From assembly GCA_964035575.1 (NCBI GenBank), contig OZ037833.1, forward strand, positions 1,302,001-1,366,000: DNA of 64,000 nucleotides, given 5' to 3'. A program made the position numbers and the translations under genes. The notes under the pieces were generated by a model. It was given only the letters and a program-made list of their open reading frames with translations, was not told the origin of the DNA and made no database searches. Source of the stretch: Rhynchopus sp. YZ270_cl-10. Its lineage: Eukaryota > Euglenozoa > Diplonemea > Diplonemida > Diplonemidae. Positions within the stretch are counted from its first letter, which is position 1, and each line of letters starts with the position of its first letter. Shown here piece by piece: positions 29,876 to 40,765 of this stretch.

Positions 29876-30619
29876 ATGTCAACACCACCTGGCAGGGACC
29901 ATGGCAACCCCAGCACCGCATGCCGTGTCATGGCATATGTGTCATGCTATGCAGATTTGTACGGCACCGCGTGTTTGCTGTGTTGTCAGGATATGTGCGT
30001 GCGCTACGCAGATGGGACGTGCCTGCATTGGCCCTCGGACTCAACAACACTGACATACGTGACAGAAGACCTGCGTGCCATCGTTGTGCCTGTGGCGAGG
30101 GGAATGTCTCGTGTTCCCCACAATATGCAGGATAAGTTGCAGATCGCGTCCTTCTTTCAAAAGCTCTTCGCGAACCCTGACGACAGGGTGCGGTTTGCGC
30201 AACCAGGGATGTCCTCATATGAGGCGTGCCTGCGTGGTGTGCCTGTGTGTGACCTCTCCTCCACAGTGCAGACCAAAGAGACGCAACACGACGCAACGCA
30301 AGACCGCCAAGGTGATGCAACACAAGATGTTCACCGCACAGCCCAAGAAAGCGTTCAGGACAGCACAACCCAGAGCAAACCGGACCACGTGCATGTAACC
30401 TATCTAACACACTGCGACCTCACCCAAGGATGTGATGTGCCCTTCACAGTGCGCTCCGCACCACTCCCCCGTGCAGACGTGTCCTGTGCCCCACCGTCGA
30501 TGCTGTGCTGGGAGGACATCGATGAGAGCTCCAGCGAAGGTGCGCAGGGCACGCTACGTGCCTTCGCCCCGTGTGATGTGGAAGGTGGTGTCGAGGACGA
30601 CTCGTGGTTTGATGACTAA
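29876..30619 (+). CDS. Uncharacterised protein, 247 residues
   Basis: GC-rich single-exon ORF with a good codon pattern, after a TTTTCTAG acceptor. The chosen Met (MSTPPGRDHGN) is the first after that acceptor; a later start at MAYVSCYADLYG is possible. Residues about 18-45 hold many cysteines (CYADLYGTACLLCCQDMC). They are followed by a mixed alpha/beta region (TTLTYVTEDLRAIVVPVARG, HNMQDKLQIASFFQKLFAN), a hydrophilic Thr/Gln-rich linker and an acidic C-terminus ending EDDSWFDD. There is no signal peptide, TM segment or familiar domain. Likely soluble; function not assigned. It lies about 530 bp upstream of the multicopper oxidase on the same strand. Confidence 0.6.
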   Translation: MSTPPGRDHGNPSTACRVMAYVSCYADLYGTACLLCCQDMCVRYADGTCLHWPSDSTTLTYVTEDLRAIVVPVARGMSRVPHNMQDKLQIASFFQKLFANPDDRVRFAQPGMSSYEACLRGVPVCDLSSTVQTKETQHDATQDRQGDATQDVHRTAQESVQDSTTQSKPDHVHVTYLTHCDLTQGCDVPFTVRSAPLPRADVSCAPPSMLCWEDIDESSSEGAQGTLRAFAPCDVEGGVEDDSWFDD

Positions 30620-31153
30620 GCAGGCAGGTGGGAGGGGTGTTCTCTTAAGCAGGCAATGTCTGTTGCCTTTCTCCTGTGCGTGCGTTCGTAGAGGCGTTCT
30701 GTACGTTCATTTTTCCGGGTACGGGTAGGTCTACTTAGGTTTCCTTTTACGTCCTGTTGTTGGCCGCAGGGTACTTTGTGCTTTCATGCAGCTGTGTAAG
30801 TCGGAGGTGCCTGCATTAATAACTTCACTTTTTCCCCTATTCTTGCGCTTTGACGGAGAAAAATAAAGTACCCCCTTTTTTTTAAACAATGTTGTAGTTG
30901 TGACCACTTTGCTACCTAGTGTATGTAGCGGCATAGCGTTGTTCTAGGTCCTCCACGAGGCCTAGGGTACCTAGGGTGGTTAGGTGCTCTTCCTTTTCAA
31001 CTCTTACTCTTCAACACCCCGGTGGAGTGTCAGTGCCTGCCCCAGAGGTGTTTGCACTATCAACGTCACACTAGTCCAGAGTCTCTCTGAACCACACTCT
31101 CCCCTCCCGCACAGATAATAACCTTACTTTTAACAACGGAACACCGCGCAAAC
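30620..31153. other. Intergenic with leader motif before the oxidase gene
   Basis: GAGGTGCCTGCATTAATAAC occurs near 30807, then AGTGTCAGTGCCTGCC at about 31026, followed by CAGAGGTGTTTGCACTATC. A polypyrimidine-GCACAG acceptor at 31109-31114 lies about 40 nt before the ATG at 31154. Confidence 0.4.
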
Positions 31154-33454
31154 ATGAAGGCTGGTGTGGTTGTGTGTGCACTGCTGCTGCATGTGGCAGT
31201 GGTGGGTGCACAGCGGCCCTGCGACCGGCCCGCCACACAGACGGAGCCGTGTGTGGGTGCTGCTGATGGTGCGGCATGCAGCTTTGTGAGTGCGAACTCA
31301 GGGCAGACGGTGTGCGGTGTGTGTGCAGGGACGAACCGTTGCCCAGACCTGTGCGTGGGGGACGGGAGCACGGGGTGCGGCGATGTGGAGACGACGTCGG
31401 CACCCGAGACAGATGTACCTGAGACAGACGTGCCAGAGACAGACATGCCTGAGACAGCAGTGCCTGAGACAGACATGCCCGAGACAGATGTACCTGAGAC
31501 AGACGTGCCTGAGGGTGAGGGTGCAGGCACGCCCGTAGAGGAGGCAGACCTGACCTGCACAGACGCACCACTGAATGGGAACTCGCTGCTTGAGCCCTGC
31601 ATGGACACACACATTGTGCCGTCGCTGATTGCACCCACATTTGCGCACCAGACCACACTCACATCGACGGCAGGACGTCTGGAGGTGACGCTGACTGTGG
31701 AGCAGCACCAGCTCGACGCAGGCGCATTCAAGAAGAACGTGCGTGCCTTCTGCTACGAGGGGGCGTGCTCTGTGCCCGGGCCGACGCTGCGTGTGTTCCC
31801 CGGGGACACTGTGGTGCTGACGCTTGTGAACAACCTGCTGGACGTGGAGCCCGAGCAGGAGACGTCGGACGGGGAGGGGCTGAACGCGATGCGTCAGGCG
31901 AACATCACAAACATGCACACACACGGCCTACACGTCGACCCTTCTGCGGACAACGTGATCATCGGTGTGGCGCCTGGGGGTGGGTCGAAGACGTACACGT
32001 ACGTGATCCCTGCGAACCACCTGCCCGGAACACACTGGTACCACTCGCACCACCACGGGTCGAGCTCGCTGCAGGTGCAGGGAGGCATGGTGGGGATGAT
32101 TGTGGTGGACGTGCCGGACTTTGAGGAGTCGCCGCCGACGGAGGTGGAGACGTTTGCGACGGAGTCTGCACGCACGCAGTGGGCAGGGATGCCTGTGTCG
32201 CGCATGTCGATCTCGCATCACGCGCTGTGCTCGTGCAACCCAACCGGGGCGGGGTTCAGCCTGCGCAGCTACTCGACGCTGCGGGAGGTGACTGGCGACA
32301 ACATCCCACTTGGAGCTGAGCTGGTGGAGAACTCGGACGGGACGCAGACGCAGCAGGTGCTGCTTGTGAACGGGCAGCGCCAGCCTGTGCGCGAGATGCG
32401 TGTCGGTGTGTGGAACCGGTTTGAGCTTCTGAACGCGGTGGGGGACGTGTACTTGGAGGTTGAGCTGCGGACGGCTGTGGCGCTTGGGGGCGGTGGGGCG
32501 ACTGCGTGCGAGATGATGCTGCTGTCGCTGGACGGTGTGTTCCCGCACAGCGGTGCACGGTCGATCTCGCACGTGCTGATGATGCCCGCGACCCGTGCAG
32601 GCATTGCGGTGCGCTGCAGCACTGCAGGTGAGTTCTACCTGCAGAGCAACCCGACGGAGCGTGCGTCTGCGTACGACGTTGCCTTCCTGCAGAACCTCGT
32701 CACGCTGGTTGTGAGTGCAGACGGCGGGGATGACGGGACCACGGACGCACCTGTGCTTGCAGAGGCAGACGTGAACCGCCCGAACTACCTGCAGAACATG
32801 CTGGACACGACGCCTGTGTCGGAGTGGCACATGGCCACACGCCTGGCAGGCGCCACCGTTGAGGGCGGCTCCAACTGGCTCGGTGTCGGCGCAGACTGCG
32901 CCACCTCCACCGACGACTGCCCGTTCCTTGCGTTTGGCTACCCCGAGTCTGACGACTCGTCGCGCCACCTGGAGAACTTCCACTACCGCCACGTCGGACG
33001 TCTGTGCGACGTGGAGGACGTTGTCATCAGCGGGGGTGGGGCCTCGCCGCACCCGATCCACTTCCACGTGAACCACTTCCAGGTAGCGTCCTATTCTGGG
33101 AACCCAGCGACGCTTGCGGACTGGGGTGAGGTGGGCGACTGGCGCGACACCATGCCTTCCCTGGGTGGGCAGCTGCGCCTGCGCCACGCACTTGACGAGC
33201 ACGGCGGGAACGTGATGGTGCACTGCCACTTCCTTTGGCACGAGGACACAGGGATGATGGACAGGTACTACGTCGCTGCGAACAACGCAGACGGGACAGG
33301 CAGCGTCGACCCGTGCACTGCCGACGGCACTGACTACTGCGACAACAGCGTCCCCAGCTCTGCCTTTGACGACGCCTACCCACAGGTGCATGGCTCCTGC
33401 GTGTCCTACAGGTCGGCAGCTGGCGACGCTGTCCCGCAGCCACCGACGGAGTAG
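31154..33454 (+). CDS. Secreted multicopper oxidase (laccase-like)
   Basis: 766 residues, one exon. A signal peptide (MKAGVVVCALLLHVAVVGAQ) is followed by a Cys-rich N-terminus and a (PETDV)-type Thr/Glu repeat stalk (about 80-125). The cupredoxin domains carry all four copper-binding segments: HTHG (about 255), HWYHSHHHG (about 294), HPIHFHVNH (about 634) and HCHFLWHEDTGMM (about 690), giving the T2/T3 trinuclear site and the T1 Cys with axial Met. Family members oxidise phenols, amines or metals and reduce O2 to water. The N-terminal Cys-rich and repeat extension is unusual for laccases. Substrate cannot be predicted. No GPI or TM signal is seen at the C-terminus, so secretion or lysosomal delivery is inferred. 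Confidence 0.92.
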   Translation: MKAGVVVCALLLHVAVVGAQRPCDRPATQTEPCVGAADGAACSFVSANSGQTVCGVCAGTNRCPDLCVGDGSTGCGDVETTSAPETDVPETDVPETDMPETAVPETDMPETDVPETDVPEGEGAGTPVEEADLTCTDAPLNGNSLLEPCMDTHIVPSLIAPTFAHQTTLTSTAGRLEVTLTVEQHQLDAGAFKKNVRAFCYEGACSVPGPTLRVFPGDTVVLTLVNNLLDVEPEQETSDGEGLNAMRQANITNMHTHGLHVDPSADNVIIGVAPGGGSKTYTYVIPANHLPGTHWYHSHHHGSSSLQVQGGMVGMIVVDVPDFEESPPTEVETFATESARTQWAGMPVSRMSISHHALCSCNPTGAGFSLRSYSTLREVTGDNIPLGAELVENSDGTQTQQVLLVNGQRQPVREMRVGVWNRFELLNAVGDVYLEVELRTAVALGGGGATACEMMLLSLDGVFPHSGARSISHVLMMPATRAGIAVRCSTAGEFYLQSNPTERASAYDVAFLQNLVTLVVSADGGDDGTTDAPVLAEADVNRPNYLQNMLDTTPVSEWHMATRLAGATVEGGSNWLGVGADCATSTDDCPFLAFGYPESDDSSRHLENFHYRHVGRLCDVEDVVISGGGASPHPIHFHVNHFQVASYSGNPATLADWGEVGDWRDTMPSLGGQLRLRHALDEHGGNVMVHCHFLWHEDTGMMDRYYVAANNADGTGSVDPCTADGTDYCDNSVPSSAFDDAYPQVHGSCVSYRSAAGDAVPQPPTE

Positions 33455-34829
33455 AGGTGTCGCGAAGGCGGTATTATCTGACAGAGAATAGACATAAAAC
33501 GCACCAATATGTCAGCTTTCTGCTTTCACCTGACATCACTACTGCGGTGTTGGCACCGTTCACCTTTTCCCCAATTTTGTTTCTATAGGTTTTGATACGC
33601 CCACATCCTCTCACCCTTCTTCGATCTTCTTTCTTGTTTTCACTCACAAGGCCTGGTGCTGTCTGTGAGCGGCATTTTTGTTCCCATCTTTCTTGTCTGC
33701 ATATGAAACACTGAACCAACAGCAAACTTCTCTTGTACACTGCTCTTTTGTTTTATACTTAAGTGACCCATGCATGCTTCTGCAGCAGCGTCGTATGCGT
33801 AGTGTTTGTACAGAGATTGGCTTGTTTTCCCTTTGCGCTTATTGCTTTTGTTTACCCCCATCCCCCGCCCCCACCTTGCGTGTCCTTTTAGCACACACCG
33901 GTGCAAAAGGACATGCTTCAGGAACGTTGCTCTGCATCATTAGTTGATGTCTGCTGGTGGAAGAGATGTGTCGCATTTGCGTATTCTTCCCAGGCAATTC
34001 TTTTTTTCCTCTTCTGCTTGTCTTCTGTTATTCAACTCAAAACCGTATCAGCAACATGTTTGTTTGGTGCCTGTTATGTCCAAGTAGGGCTGTTTGCACC
34101 TTTCCTTCCGTTTTGGGGGGTTTGCATGGGGTTTGTTACGGTGTTTGTATTAAGAACCTTACTTTCTGTTGTCCCCTCTTTGTGGGAAAGATGCGTATGT
34201 GTGCATCAGTATTCATCTTGTCAGAATCTTTTTCTGCGTTTTTTTTCTGTTCATCTGAATTGAACGTATGGTTTTTGTTGTCCTTCTTTTGAGACAACAA
34301 AGCGAAACATCTACGACACGGTCACAACTACCTCCCCCACGACGACACTTGCATTTTTTTTGTCAAAAAATAAAAAAAAACACTAGCCTGTTTTTCTCTC
34401 CAGCAGCGGGTTCGTGGGGGGGGTCTTGGTTCTGTTGCATTGACCATCGGTTTCCTTTTTATTTGAGGTCAGGTGACTAAGCACAAAAGGCTTATGTTTA
34501 TCTTACCTTCTCTCTCTTTCACTGTTATTTTATTTGTTTATAATTATATATTGCGCCACCTGGTTTCCTTTGCACTGGGTTGTAGAACAGAGTTGCAAAG
34601 ATACTACAACAACAACAACGAACCCCTACTACCCCCCTCTTCCCTTTTCCACTCTAGAGTCTCTCTAATTCCCTAGGTTGGTAGGTTGTAGAGAGTTTTA
34701 GAGGCTTGTTTAGATGCTTTCATCCAGGTGTCATCGTATGTGGGTCAGCGGGAGGTGCCTGCATCAACTTCACTTTAGATTGCTCACTTCGCCACTCACC
34801 GTTTTAGGACACAAAACACATCACACAAA
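33455..34829. other. Intergenic, 1.4 kb, no gene
   Basis: Pyrimidine-rich with scattered short-repeat modules (ACTAAGCACAAAAGGCTTATG near 34475). GGGAGGTGCCTGCATCAAC near 34750 resembles the leader motif, and the SL acceptor is probably TTTTAG at about 34802-34807. Confidence 0.45.
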
Positions 34830-37800
34830 ATGGGAGGAAAGTTTAAGAAGCGTGGCCGTGGTGGGGGCAAGAAGGATGGGGCGAAGCAGTACGACAACAA
34901 CCCAAAGCGTGATGAGGACGCGAAGTGGAAGTACCAGAACCTTGAGCGCAAGGAGCTCGCCTCTCCAAGCCTGGATGCGTACTACGCACTGCAGACGAAG
35001 GTGACAAACCCTGAGGAGTGGGCGCAGATCCTGACTGCCTTCAAGCAGCCTCTGCCGGTCACCTTCCGTGTGAACAACAGCAACGTTCCCGAGACACAGC
35101 GCATCGTCTCGCGGATCCGCGAGCTCCGTACTGTGTGCAACCCGACGATGCCCGAGAACGCTAAGCTCAACGAGGTCGAGTGGTTCCCCGGGGATGGGAT
35201 GTGCTGGGAGACGAAGATGTCCAAGCGCGAGCTCAGCAAGGGTGCTGACGGGATGAAGACGCTGCACGAATTCCTTGTCACCGAGACAGAACGTGGCAAC
35301 CTCAGCAGGCAGGAGGTCGTCAGCATGATCCCGCCGCTCTTCCTCGACGTGCAGTCGCACCACCTTGTGCTCGACTGCTGTGCGGCACCAGGCAGCAAGA
35401 CTACACAGATCATGGAGGACCTCTCGCGGACGAGCAGTGGTGACATCACAGGCTGCCTCATCGCGAACGATATGGACCCCAAGCGCTGCGACGTGCTCGT
35501 GAAGCAGACGCATCGCCTCAGAGAGGTGTACCCGAACGCAATCATCACCAACCACAACGCTGCGCTGTTCCCCTTCCCGCATGTGATGTGCGAGCCCAAG
35601 GAGGGCGAGGCACCCAGCATGCAGCGTACACAGTTCGACCGTATCCTTGCTGACGTGGTGTGCAGCGGTGATGGTACGTTGCGCAAATCGCTTGACCTGT
35701 GGGACAGGTGGTCGCCAATCCTCGGGAACGCTGTGCACAAGCCGCAGGTTCAGATCCTCCTGCGCGCGATGGACCTCCTGAAGGAGGGCGGGCGCATCGT
35801 GTACTCGACGTGCTCGATGAACCCTGTGGAGGATGAGGCAGTTCTCAACCACTGCATGCGTACCAGCAAGCACACCTTCAAGCTGGTCGACTGCTCAGAC
35901 ATGCTGCCAGAACTCAAGCGCGAGCCCGGTGTGAACGAATGGGTGGTATGCGACAAGGAGATGACCCAGGCCTACCGCAAGTGGTCTGACGTCACCCCCG
36001 ACGACGCGAAGAAGTACAAGCTCACAGAGTCGATGTTTGCCTCTGAGGACATCGCACGCTACAACATGCAGCACTCCATGCGCTTCAAGCCACACACCCA
36101 CGACACAGGAGGCTTCTTCGTGGCGGTGCTGGAGAAGGTGACGGAGGGCTTCCCTGAGAACCTCGGCCGTATTACCACAGTGGCAACCGACGGCACAACG
36201 TGGATCGACATGGTGAAGGCGGGCGACAAACGGATAAAGTCGCAGGCCCTCGAGCACAGTATGTTCCGCACAACACCTGAGGAGAGCGAGACGATCCGCA
36301 GTGCGTTGGCGTTGACGGAAGACTTCCCTTTGGAGAACCTCTTCTGCCGGCGAACGGGGGCAGGGGCAGTGCGGAAGGCGTTTTTGTTTGCGCCACTGGC
36401 GCAGCGCATATTGGAGGCATCGAACCACAAACCTGTGGCGGGGGACTTCTGGCCTGCGATGCGTGTGGTAACAGGGGGGCTGCGTGTGGCGGAGAAGAAC
36501 TCCGGCAACATGGGGATGTTCCGTGTGTCGCAGGAGGCAACAGCAATGCTGTGCAAATACACCACAAGGAGCAAGCTTCGCGAGGTGCAGCGCCCTGTCC
36601 TGGCGTCCCTGCTCTCCGCTTCCGTGCAGCCGTGGATGTACGAGCTGGAGGAGGCCGACCCCGCACAGAAGGAGCTCATCGATGAGCTTGCAGACGGGAC
36701 CTGCACACTCAAGCTTGTAGGCTGTGGCGATGACCCGCGCAACATCATCTCCTGCGTGGTACGCAAGTTTGGTGCAAAGATCCACCTCTGGGCAGACAGA
36801 ACAGAGGTTGAGAGGCTGCGTATCGCCCTCGGCATGCCGATTGACGGTATGTAGTTTTTTCCAACGAAAACCCTTTTTTTTTTCTTTCTCCAACGCAATT
36901 ATGATTATGATTATGATTTCCGGGATTACGCTCCACGTGTGGAACGTATGGAAATCCATACGTGAATTGTTTTTGAAAAGGTAGAATCCATACGTAGGTA
37001 ATTTGGGTTTTGGATTGGGGCTGGGGTGGGGTAGGTGAGGAGTGGGGCTCCGCCCCCACCTCTCACCTACCCCCTACAGAATTCTATTTTTAGAAGACAA
37101 TTTTCTTCTATTTTACCGGAAAAGGAAGCATGCAGCATGCCGAAAGGAAAAAAAAAGTAGCGTACCGTGCGCCTGCGGCGCTAGCTTGCGATTGTACGTG
37201 TTGAAAACCCACACGTACTTTTTTTATTGTTGGGGGAGCTGCGTAATCCCTGGATTTCCCACAACAAAGCATTTTTTCCATTCATGAAGCCCTTTGTCGT
37301 CCCGACACCCACACGACGTCTTCTTTCAGGACCTGCAGGCAGGTCTCTTGCTTCCATGTCATCCCGCAAGCTGTTTCTCCAATTGCGACGTCGTCATAAA
37401 TGGCCAGACTGCATCTTTCCAGCTTAGCCAGTCTCAGGAGGCACAGCGGAACGATTCCAGGTCGCTCAGCATCGGAGGGATCAGAACCTCTGCTTGTGAC
37501 GTCCCGAAGCATGATGACGTAGAATATGCACCAGGGGGTCCTTGTCCTTTACTGGATTCCACTTCCGAGCGCAGAGGGTGAATACCACAAGGCAGGACTG
37601 TTTCATAGCGAACAGCTTCTCCTGGGTACGACCACCAGCAGTGCGTACAGATCTGCTACAGGAAACTTTGTCTTTGTGCGCTGCTTACCAAGCAACGCAA
37701 CACCTCTGAGAGGCTCGGTGCGCCATCACTGTCAATGACAAACCTCTCTGGACAGACTTTGCCTAAGGTGATTGAAGGCCCTGTCACAACCAGATTAAAC

Positions 37801-38840
37801 CAATACCGTAGTCGGAAAAATGTTGCAACGGAATAATGTTGTGACGCTGGAAAAAATGGCCCAGCGTTACAACATTATTCCGTTACAACATTTTTTTGGG
37901 GTTTATTTTTGTCTTAGGGATTTTTGCTGGTGCGGGGGTGGTTTTTGAAAAGAACGGGCTCAGGGTTCCTTTCACCAGGACGCGTCGTGGGGGGTCTGCG
38001 CGGGGGTCGTTCCAGTAAGCCAGCGTCCTGTTCAGGTCGCCAGCCCTGTCCCGGCAGGCTTGTCCGATCTGCCGCCGCTCCTCGAGGGAAAAAGGCTTCC
38101 CCTTTCCCGCTCGCGTGCTGCTTGCAGCGCTGACCTCATTTGCGACAGCACGAGATGTGCTGTCGTCTAGCCCCACTGCGCTTGCGGCGCTACCAGCAAG
38201 GAACGCCAGGTTGGGGGCATCTCCTCCTTCCGAAACAGGCTCGTGGGGATTGCGGCGCTTGCAGAATTGGGCTAATCCCATTTGTTTCATTTTTTATTTG
38301 GGTGAGGGGTGGGGGAGGACGTCGAAAAACCTGAAACACTAATTATCGGCTTGAAATTGGGGTGTGGTGTGTGAGGTTGGGGATTATGCCGACTGTTCCA
38401 AAAAAAATCCCTAAGACAAAGTTCACCCCAGTCATAAAAATGTTGTAACGGAATAAAGTTACAACTTCCCGCGATCCGCAGCGTTACAACATTATTCCGT
38501 TACAACATTTTTACGTTCCAACATTTTTACGTTGCAACATTTTTCCGAATACGGTATTACCCTTTTTGCTTTGGGTACACTGTCACGAGAGGGCTTTGTA
38601 TTTCAACACTGCTTTTGTATTATACACTGATGCATCCATCTACTACTTTCTCTTATCGCTTTTTGTTCTACAGATTTGCGCCAAAAGAAGAAGGAAAAGA
38701 AGCCACAGGAGGAGACAGCGGCAGCTGAGGCAGGAGAGAAGCCCGAGGACAACGTTGCAGAAGGCGAGGCAACAGCAACCGCCACCGAGACCCCTGCTGA
38801 CGACGAAGGTCCTGCGCCTAAGAAGCCACGTCTTGAGTAG
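34830..38840 (+). CDS. RNA (cytosine-5) methyltransferase, NSUN2/Trm4 family (2 exons)
   Basis: Exons 34830-36846 and 38674-38840, joined in frame (...PIDD LRQKKK...) to give about 727 residues; the donor is GTATGT and the acceptor TTCTACAG. A basic N-terminus (KKRGRGGGKKDG) precedes the Rossmann methyltransferase core: SAM motif DCCAAPGSKTTQ (about 181), the motif IV region DVVCSGDGTLRKS (about 276) and catalytic motif VI STCSMNPVEDEAV (about 326). The C-terminal 250 residues resemble the Trm4/NSUN2 PUA-like extension. Exon 2 adds a Lys/Glu/Ala-rich tail ending KKPRLE, a probable nuclear signal. The family methylates C5 of cytosine in tRNAs. Motif IV has Val where the family usually has Pro (DVPCSGDGT). 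The 1.8 kb intron carries two transposons and a gene relic. Confidence 0.93.
36922..37252. mobile_element. hAT-like element, copy 2 (331 bp, internally deleted)
   Basis: Starts GGGATTACGCTCC (it lacks the first CA of copy 1) and ends GCGTAATCCCTG. GATTTCC flanks both sides (36915-36921 and 37253-37259). It shares the GAGTGGGGCTCCGCCCCCAC palindrome and the GCGTACCGTGCGCCTGCGGC hairpin with 17032-17684. It lies 75 bp inside the intron of the methyltransferase gene. Confidence 0.8.
37260..37760 (-). pseudogene. Possible decayed gene fragment in the methyltransferase intron
   Basis: Minus-strand translation gives coding-like pieces, such as LERCSLAIYDDVAIGETACG and LFAMKQSCLVVFTLCARKWN, in different frames and without a continuous ORF. 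Family not recognised. It may be a captured or translocated gene remnant. Confidence 0.25.
37806..38554. mobile_element. TA-flanked DNA transposon, copy 2 (749 bp), inverted relative to copy 1
   Basis: Ends CCGTAGTCGGAAAAATGTTG and CATTTTTCCGAATACGG, with TA on both sides. It carries the longer version of the element ORF on the minus strand (37883-38290). It lies in the methyltransferase intron. Confidence 0.75.
37883..38290 (-). CDS. Transposon ORF, 135 residues, function unknown
   Basis: Begins MKQMGLAQFCKRRNPHEPV, is GC-rich with balanced codon use, and includes a predicted helical segment FSLEERRQIGQACRDRAGDL that could be a DNA-binding helix. It ends at the transposon's subterminal repeat, so the last residues are encoded by the end sequence itself. 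The N-terminal 36 residues are shared with copy 1 (24678 onward, + strand). It may be the N-terminus of a transposase or a captured exon; no catalytic motif is seen. Confidence 0.4.
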   Translation of the reverse strand: MKQMGLAQFCKRRNPHEPVSEGGDAPNLAFLAGSAASAVGLDDSTSRAVANEVSAASSTRAGKGKPFSLEERRQIGQACRDRAGDLNRTLAYWNDPRADPPRRVLVKGTLSPFFSKTTPAPAKIPKTKINPKKML

Positions 38841-39850
38841 AGCCTCTGCCCCTCTCTTTGTGTCTCTCTCTCTCTCTCTCTCTCTCCTCCCAGTTTTTTC
38901 CCCCCCTCCCTCCCGAATTCTCTCAATTTGACACAAAAATTCGGGGGAAAAGGGGGATCCAAGGTTATAGGTGGGGTGAGAAAGAGGAGTGGAGATGAAG
39001 AACAGGGGGGTGGAAGGGGAGAGGAGGGGAGGGGAAAGGGGATATTTTTTTTCAGAAAAAAAAATCAAAGAAAAATCAAGCAGAAATAATTAAAAGTCAG
39101 TTTTTTTTTTTTTTGGGAGGGTTCGATGCTCCCCGGCCTCTCTACGGATGACGATAGTACAATAAATTCAAAAAAAAAATTGAGGTGGCTAAACACGAGA
39201 GCCTATAAATTTTTCTTCTTTTTTTTTTTCACCTTGTTTTGTGCAGGGATTTTCGGCAGGGTGAAAGCGTCCTGAAACTTGGTGGAGGGTTTTTGTCAAA
39301 CGCCTTTCAACAAAAAAGGGGGGAAAAGGGGGGAAGCAGAAGGAAGGATTCTAGAAAGGGTTGGGGGACATCCCCCTGTTGACGACCTTCTTAACAATAT
39401 GTGGTTCGTTTCAATCACTGTTGAAGAGAAGGAGGGAAAACGATTATCTACCCACCCACACGTTTTTCTTGGTTCTCTTTTTTTTTTTCTCTCTCTTTTT
39501 TTATACCTACAATCGTAGCTTAAAGGAGAAATAGTTCCTCCGATAACGGTCGCCAATCTGAGAGTAACTGAGCAGTAGAAGAAAAAGAACCTGGTATCCT
39601 ACCCTTCGTTTGCTTCTGATGCCTCCTCCTCTTCTTTCCCCCTTTTTTTTTATTGCATTTGTCGTTCCCTCCAATAAGCGGTTTTATCTGGGACATCTCA
39701 AAAATGAGTCCATCAATCTAACCCCCCCAAAAAAGAGCCCTCGCCCTCTACTTTCTTTTTGCTGTATCATGAGGTGAGGTGTTATTTGCCCTCCTCTTCC
39801 CCCCCTTCTCCCTTCTCCCTTTAGTCCACCCACTAAGGTGCACGGCGACG
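38841..39850. other. Intergenic, no gene
   Basis: CT-dinucleotide and purine-rich tracts, and one ACACGAGAG module near 39193. The upstream region of the next gene has a CTCCCTTTAG acceptor (AG at 39823-39824), 27 nt before the ATG. Confidence 0.5.
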
Positions 39851-40765
39851 ATGTCGGAGGCGGTTCTGTCCCGCCTGCGCACCCGGCACACTGTGTTGTC
39901 AGAGTGCGTCGGCGACGTGAGGGCAAAGCTGTTGGGGCTGTGCAGGGACAGTGCACACCACCACCTCGACCAGCTCTCCGCCGGAGCAGCAGTGTGGACA
40001 GACACACGGACAGACCCCCTCGGGTATGCAGGTGGCACACATTGGTTCCCCCCCGCGTCGGAAGCGGAGATGCAGACACAGCTCCGAGCAGGCCACATCG
40101 GTGCTGTCCCTGAGACTGTCCTTGCAGCAAAGTGCACCGCAAAACGCCTTGAGAGCGTGCGTGCACGCTTTGCCCTGAGCACGGTTGTGCCGCAGGACAG
40201 TACACTGCCGCTTCTGCAGCAGTGTCGGCTCAGTGTTGCGCATGAGGCTGACGCGGCAGTGGTGGTCACCTTACCTCATGGGGTGCCTCAGGGTGACACT
40301 GCGTTTGGGGTCGACCTCGTGGCCATGCAACGTGTCCGTGCGATGTTTGCTGACAGCAGCAGGCGGGGTGCGTTGGCCAAGCGGGCACGGCTTCTCCCTG
40401 GGGTGGGTGGTGGTGGTGATGGTGGTAGTGGCTGTGGTGTACCAGACACCCCCGAAGCCCTCGCCGCCTGCTGGGGCGTAAAGGAGGCGCTCGCTAAGGC
40501 ACTGACACGCAACGCACTGTACTCATCCCCAACAGAGGTGACGGTGGCAGCACCAGAGGACCTGCTCACGAAGGGCAGCACCCTGGGGGTAGCGGGACGG
40601 GCCTTGGGGGATTGGAGGGCGCTGTCTGGTGGTGGCGGCGGTGGTGGTGGGGGTGAGGAGGGAACGAAGGACGGTGGTGGTAGTACCCCCTGCGGCTACG
40701 CAGCAGCCTCACTGACACACGATGCGGAACACTTAGTGGTGTTGCTGGTCCTTTCTGCGGTGTGA
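39851..40765 (+). CDS. 4'-phosphopantetheinyl transferase, AcpS/Sfp superfamily
   Basis: 304 residues, one exon. The start MSEAVLSRLRTRH lies 27 nt after a strong SL acceptor; an in-frame upstream ATG lies before that acceptor. Diagnostic segments are CRLSVAHEADAAVVV (about 126), GVDLVAMQRVRAMF (about 153, Mg-binding Asp), WGVKEALAKALTRN (about 208, conserved Glu and Lys of the WxxKEAxxKA motif) and a C-terminal SLTHDAEHLVVLL. The enzyme moves phosphopantetheine from CoA to a carrier-protein Ser, activating fatty-acid or polyketide synthases. Gly-rich insertions (a GGGGDGGSG stretch, and GGGGGGGGGEEG before the last strand) are unusual. Whether it acts in the cytosol or an organelle is not evident; a weak N-terminal presequence cannot be excluded. 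Confidence 0.82.
   Translation: MSEAVLSRLRTRHTVLSECVGDVRAKLLGLCRDSAHHHLDQLSAGAAVWTDTRTDPLGYAGGTHWFPPASEAEMQTQLRAGHIGAVPETVLAAKCTAKRLESVRARFALSTVVPQDSTLPLLQQCRLSVAHEADAAVVVTLPHGVPQGDTAFGVDLVAMQRVRAMFADSSRRGALAKRARLLPGVGGGGDGGSGCGVPDTPEALAACWGVKEALAKALTRNALYSSPTEVTVAAPEDLLTKGSTLGVAGRALGDWRALSGGGGGGGGGEEGTKDGGGSTPCGYAAASLTHDAEHLVVLLVLSAV

Noticed and set aside
31928-33391. Long minus-strand frame under the multicopper oxidase
   Set aside because: His/Val/Arg-rich shadow of a strongly biased GC-rich gene; the + strand carries all catalytic motifs. The same reasoning removes long antisense frames under 34830-36854 and 52286-54184.
37294-37581. Plus-strand 95-residue ORF in the methyltransferase intron
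   Set aside because: The minus strand shows more coding-like pieces; neither is continuous, so only a possible relic is noted.
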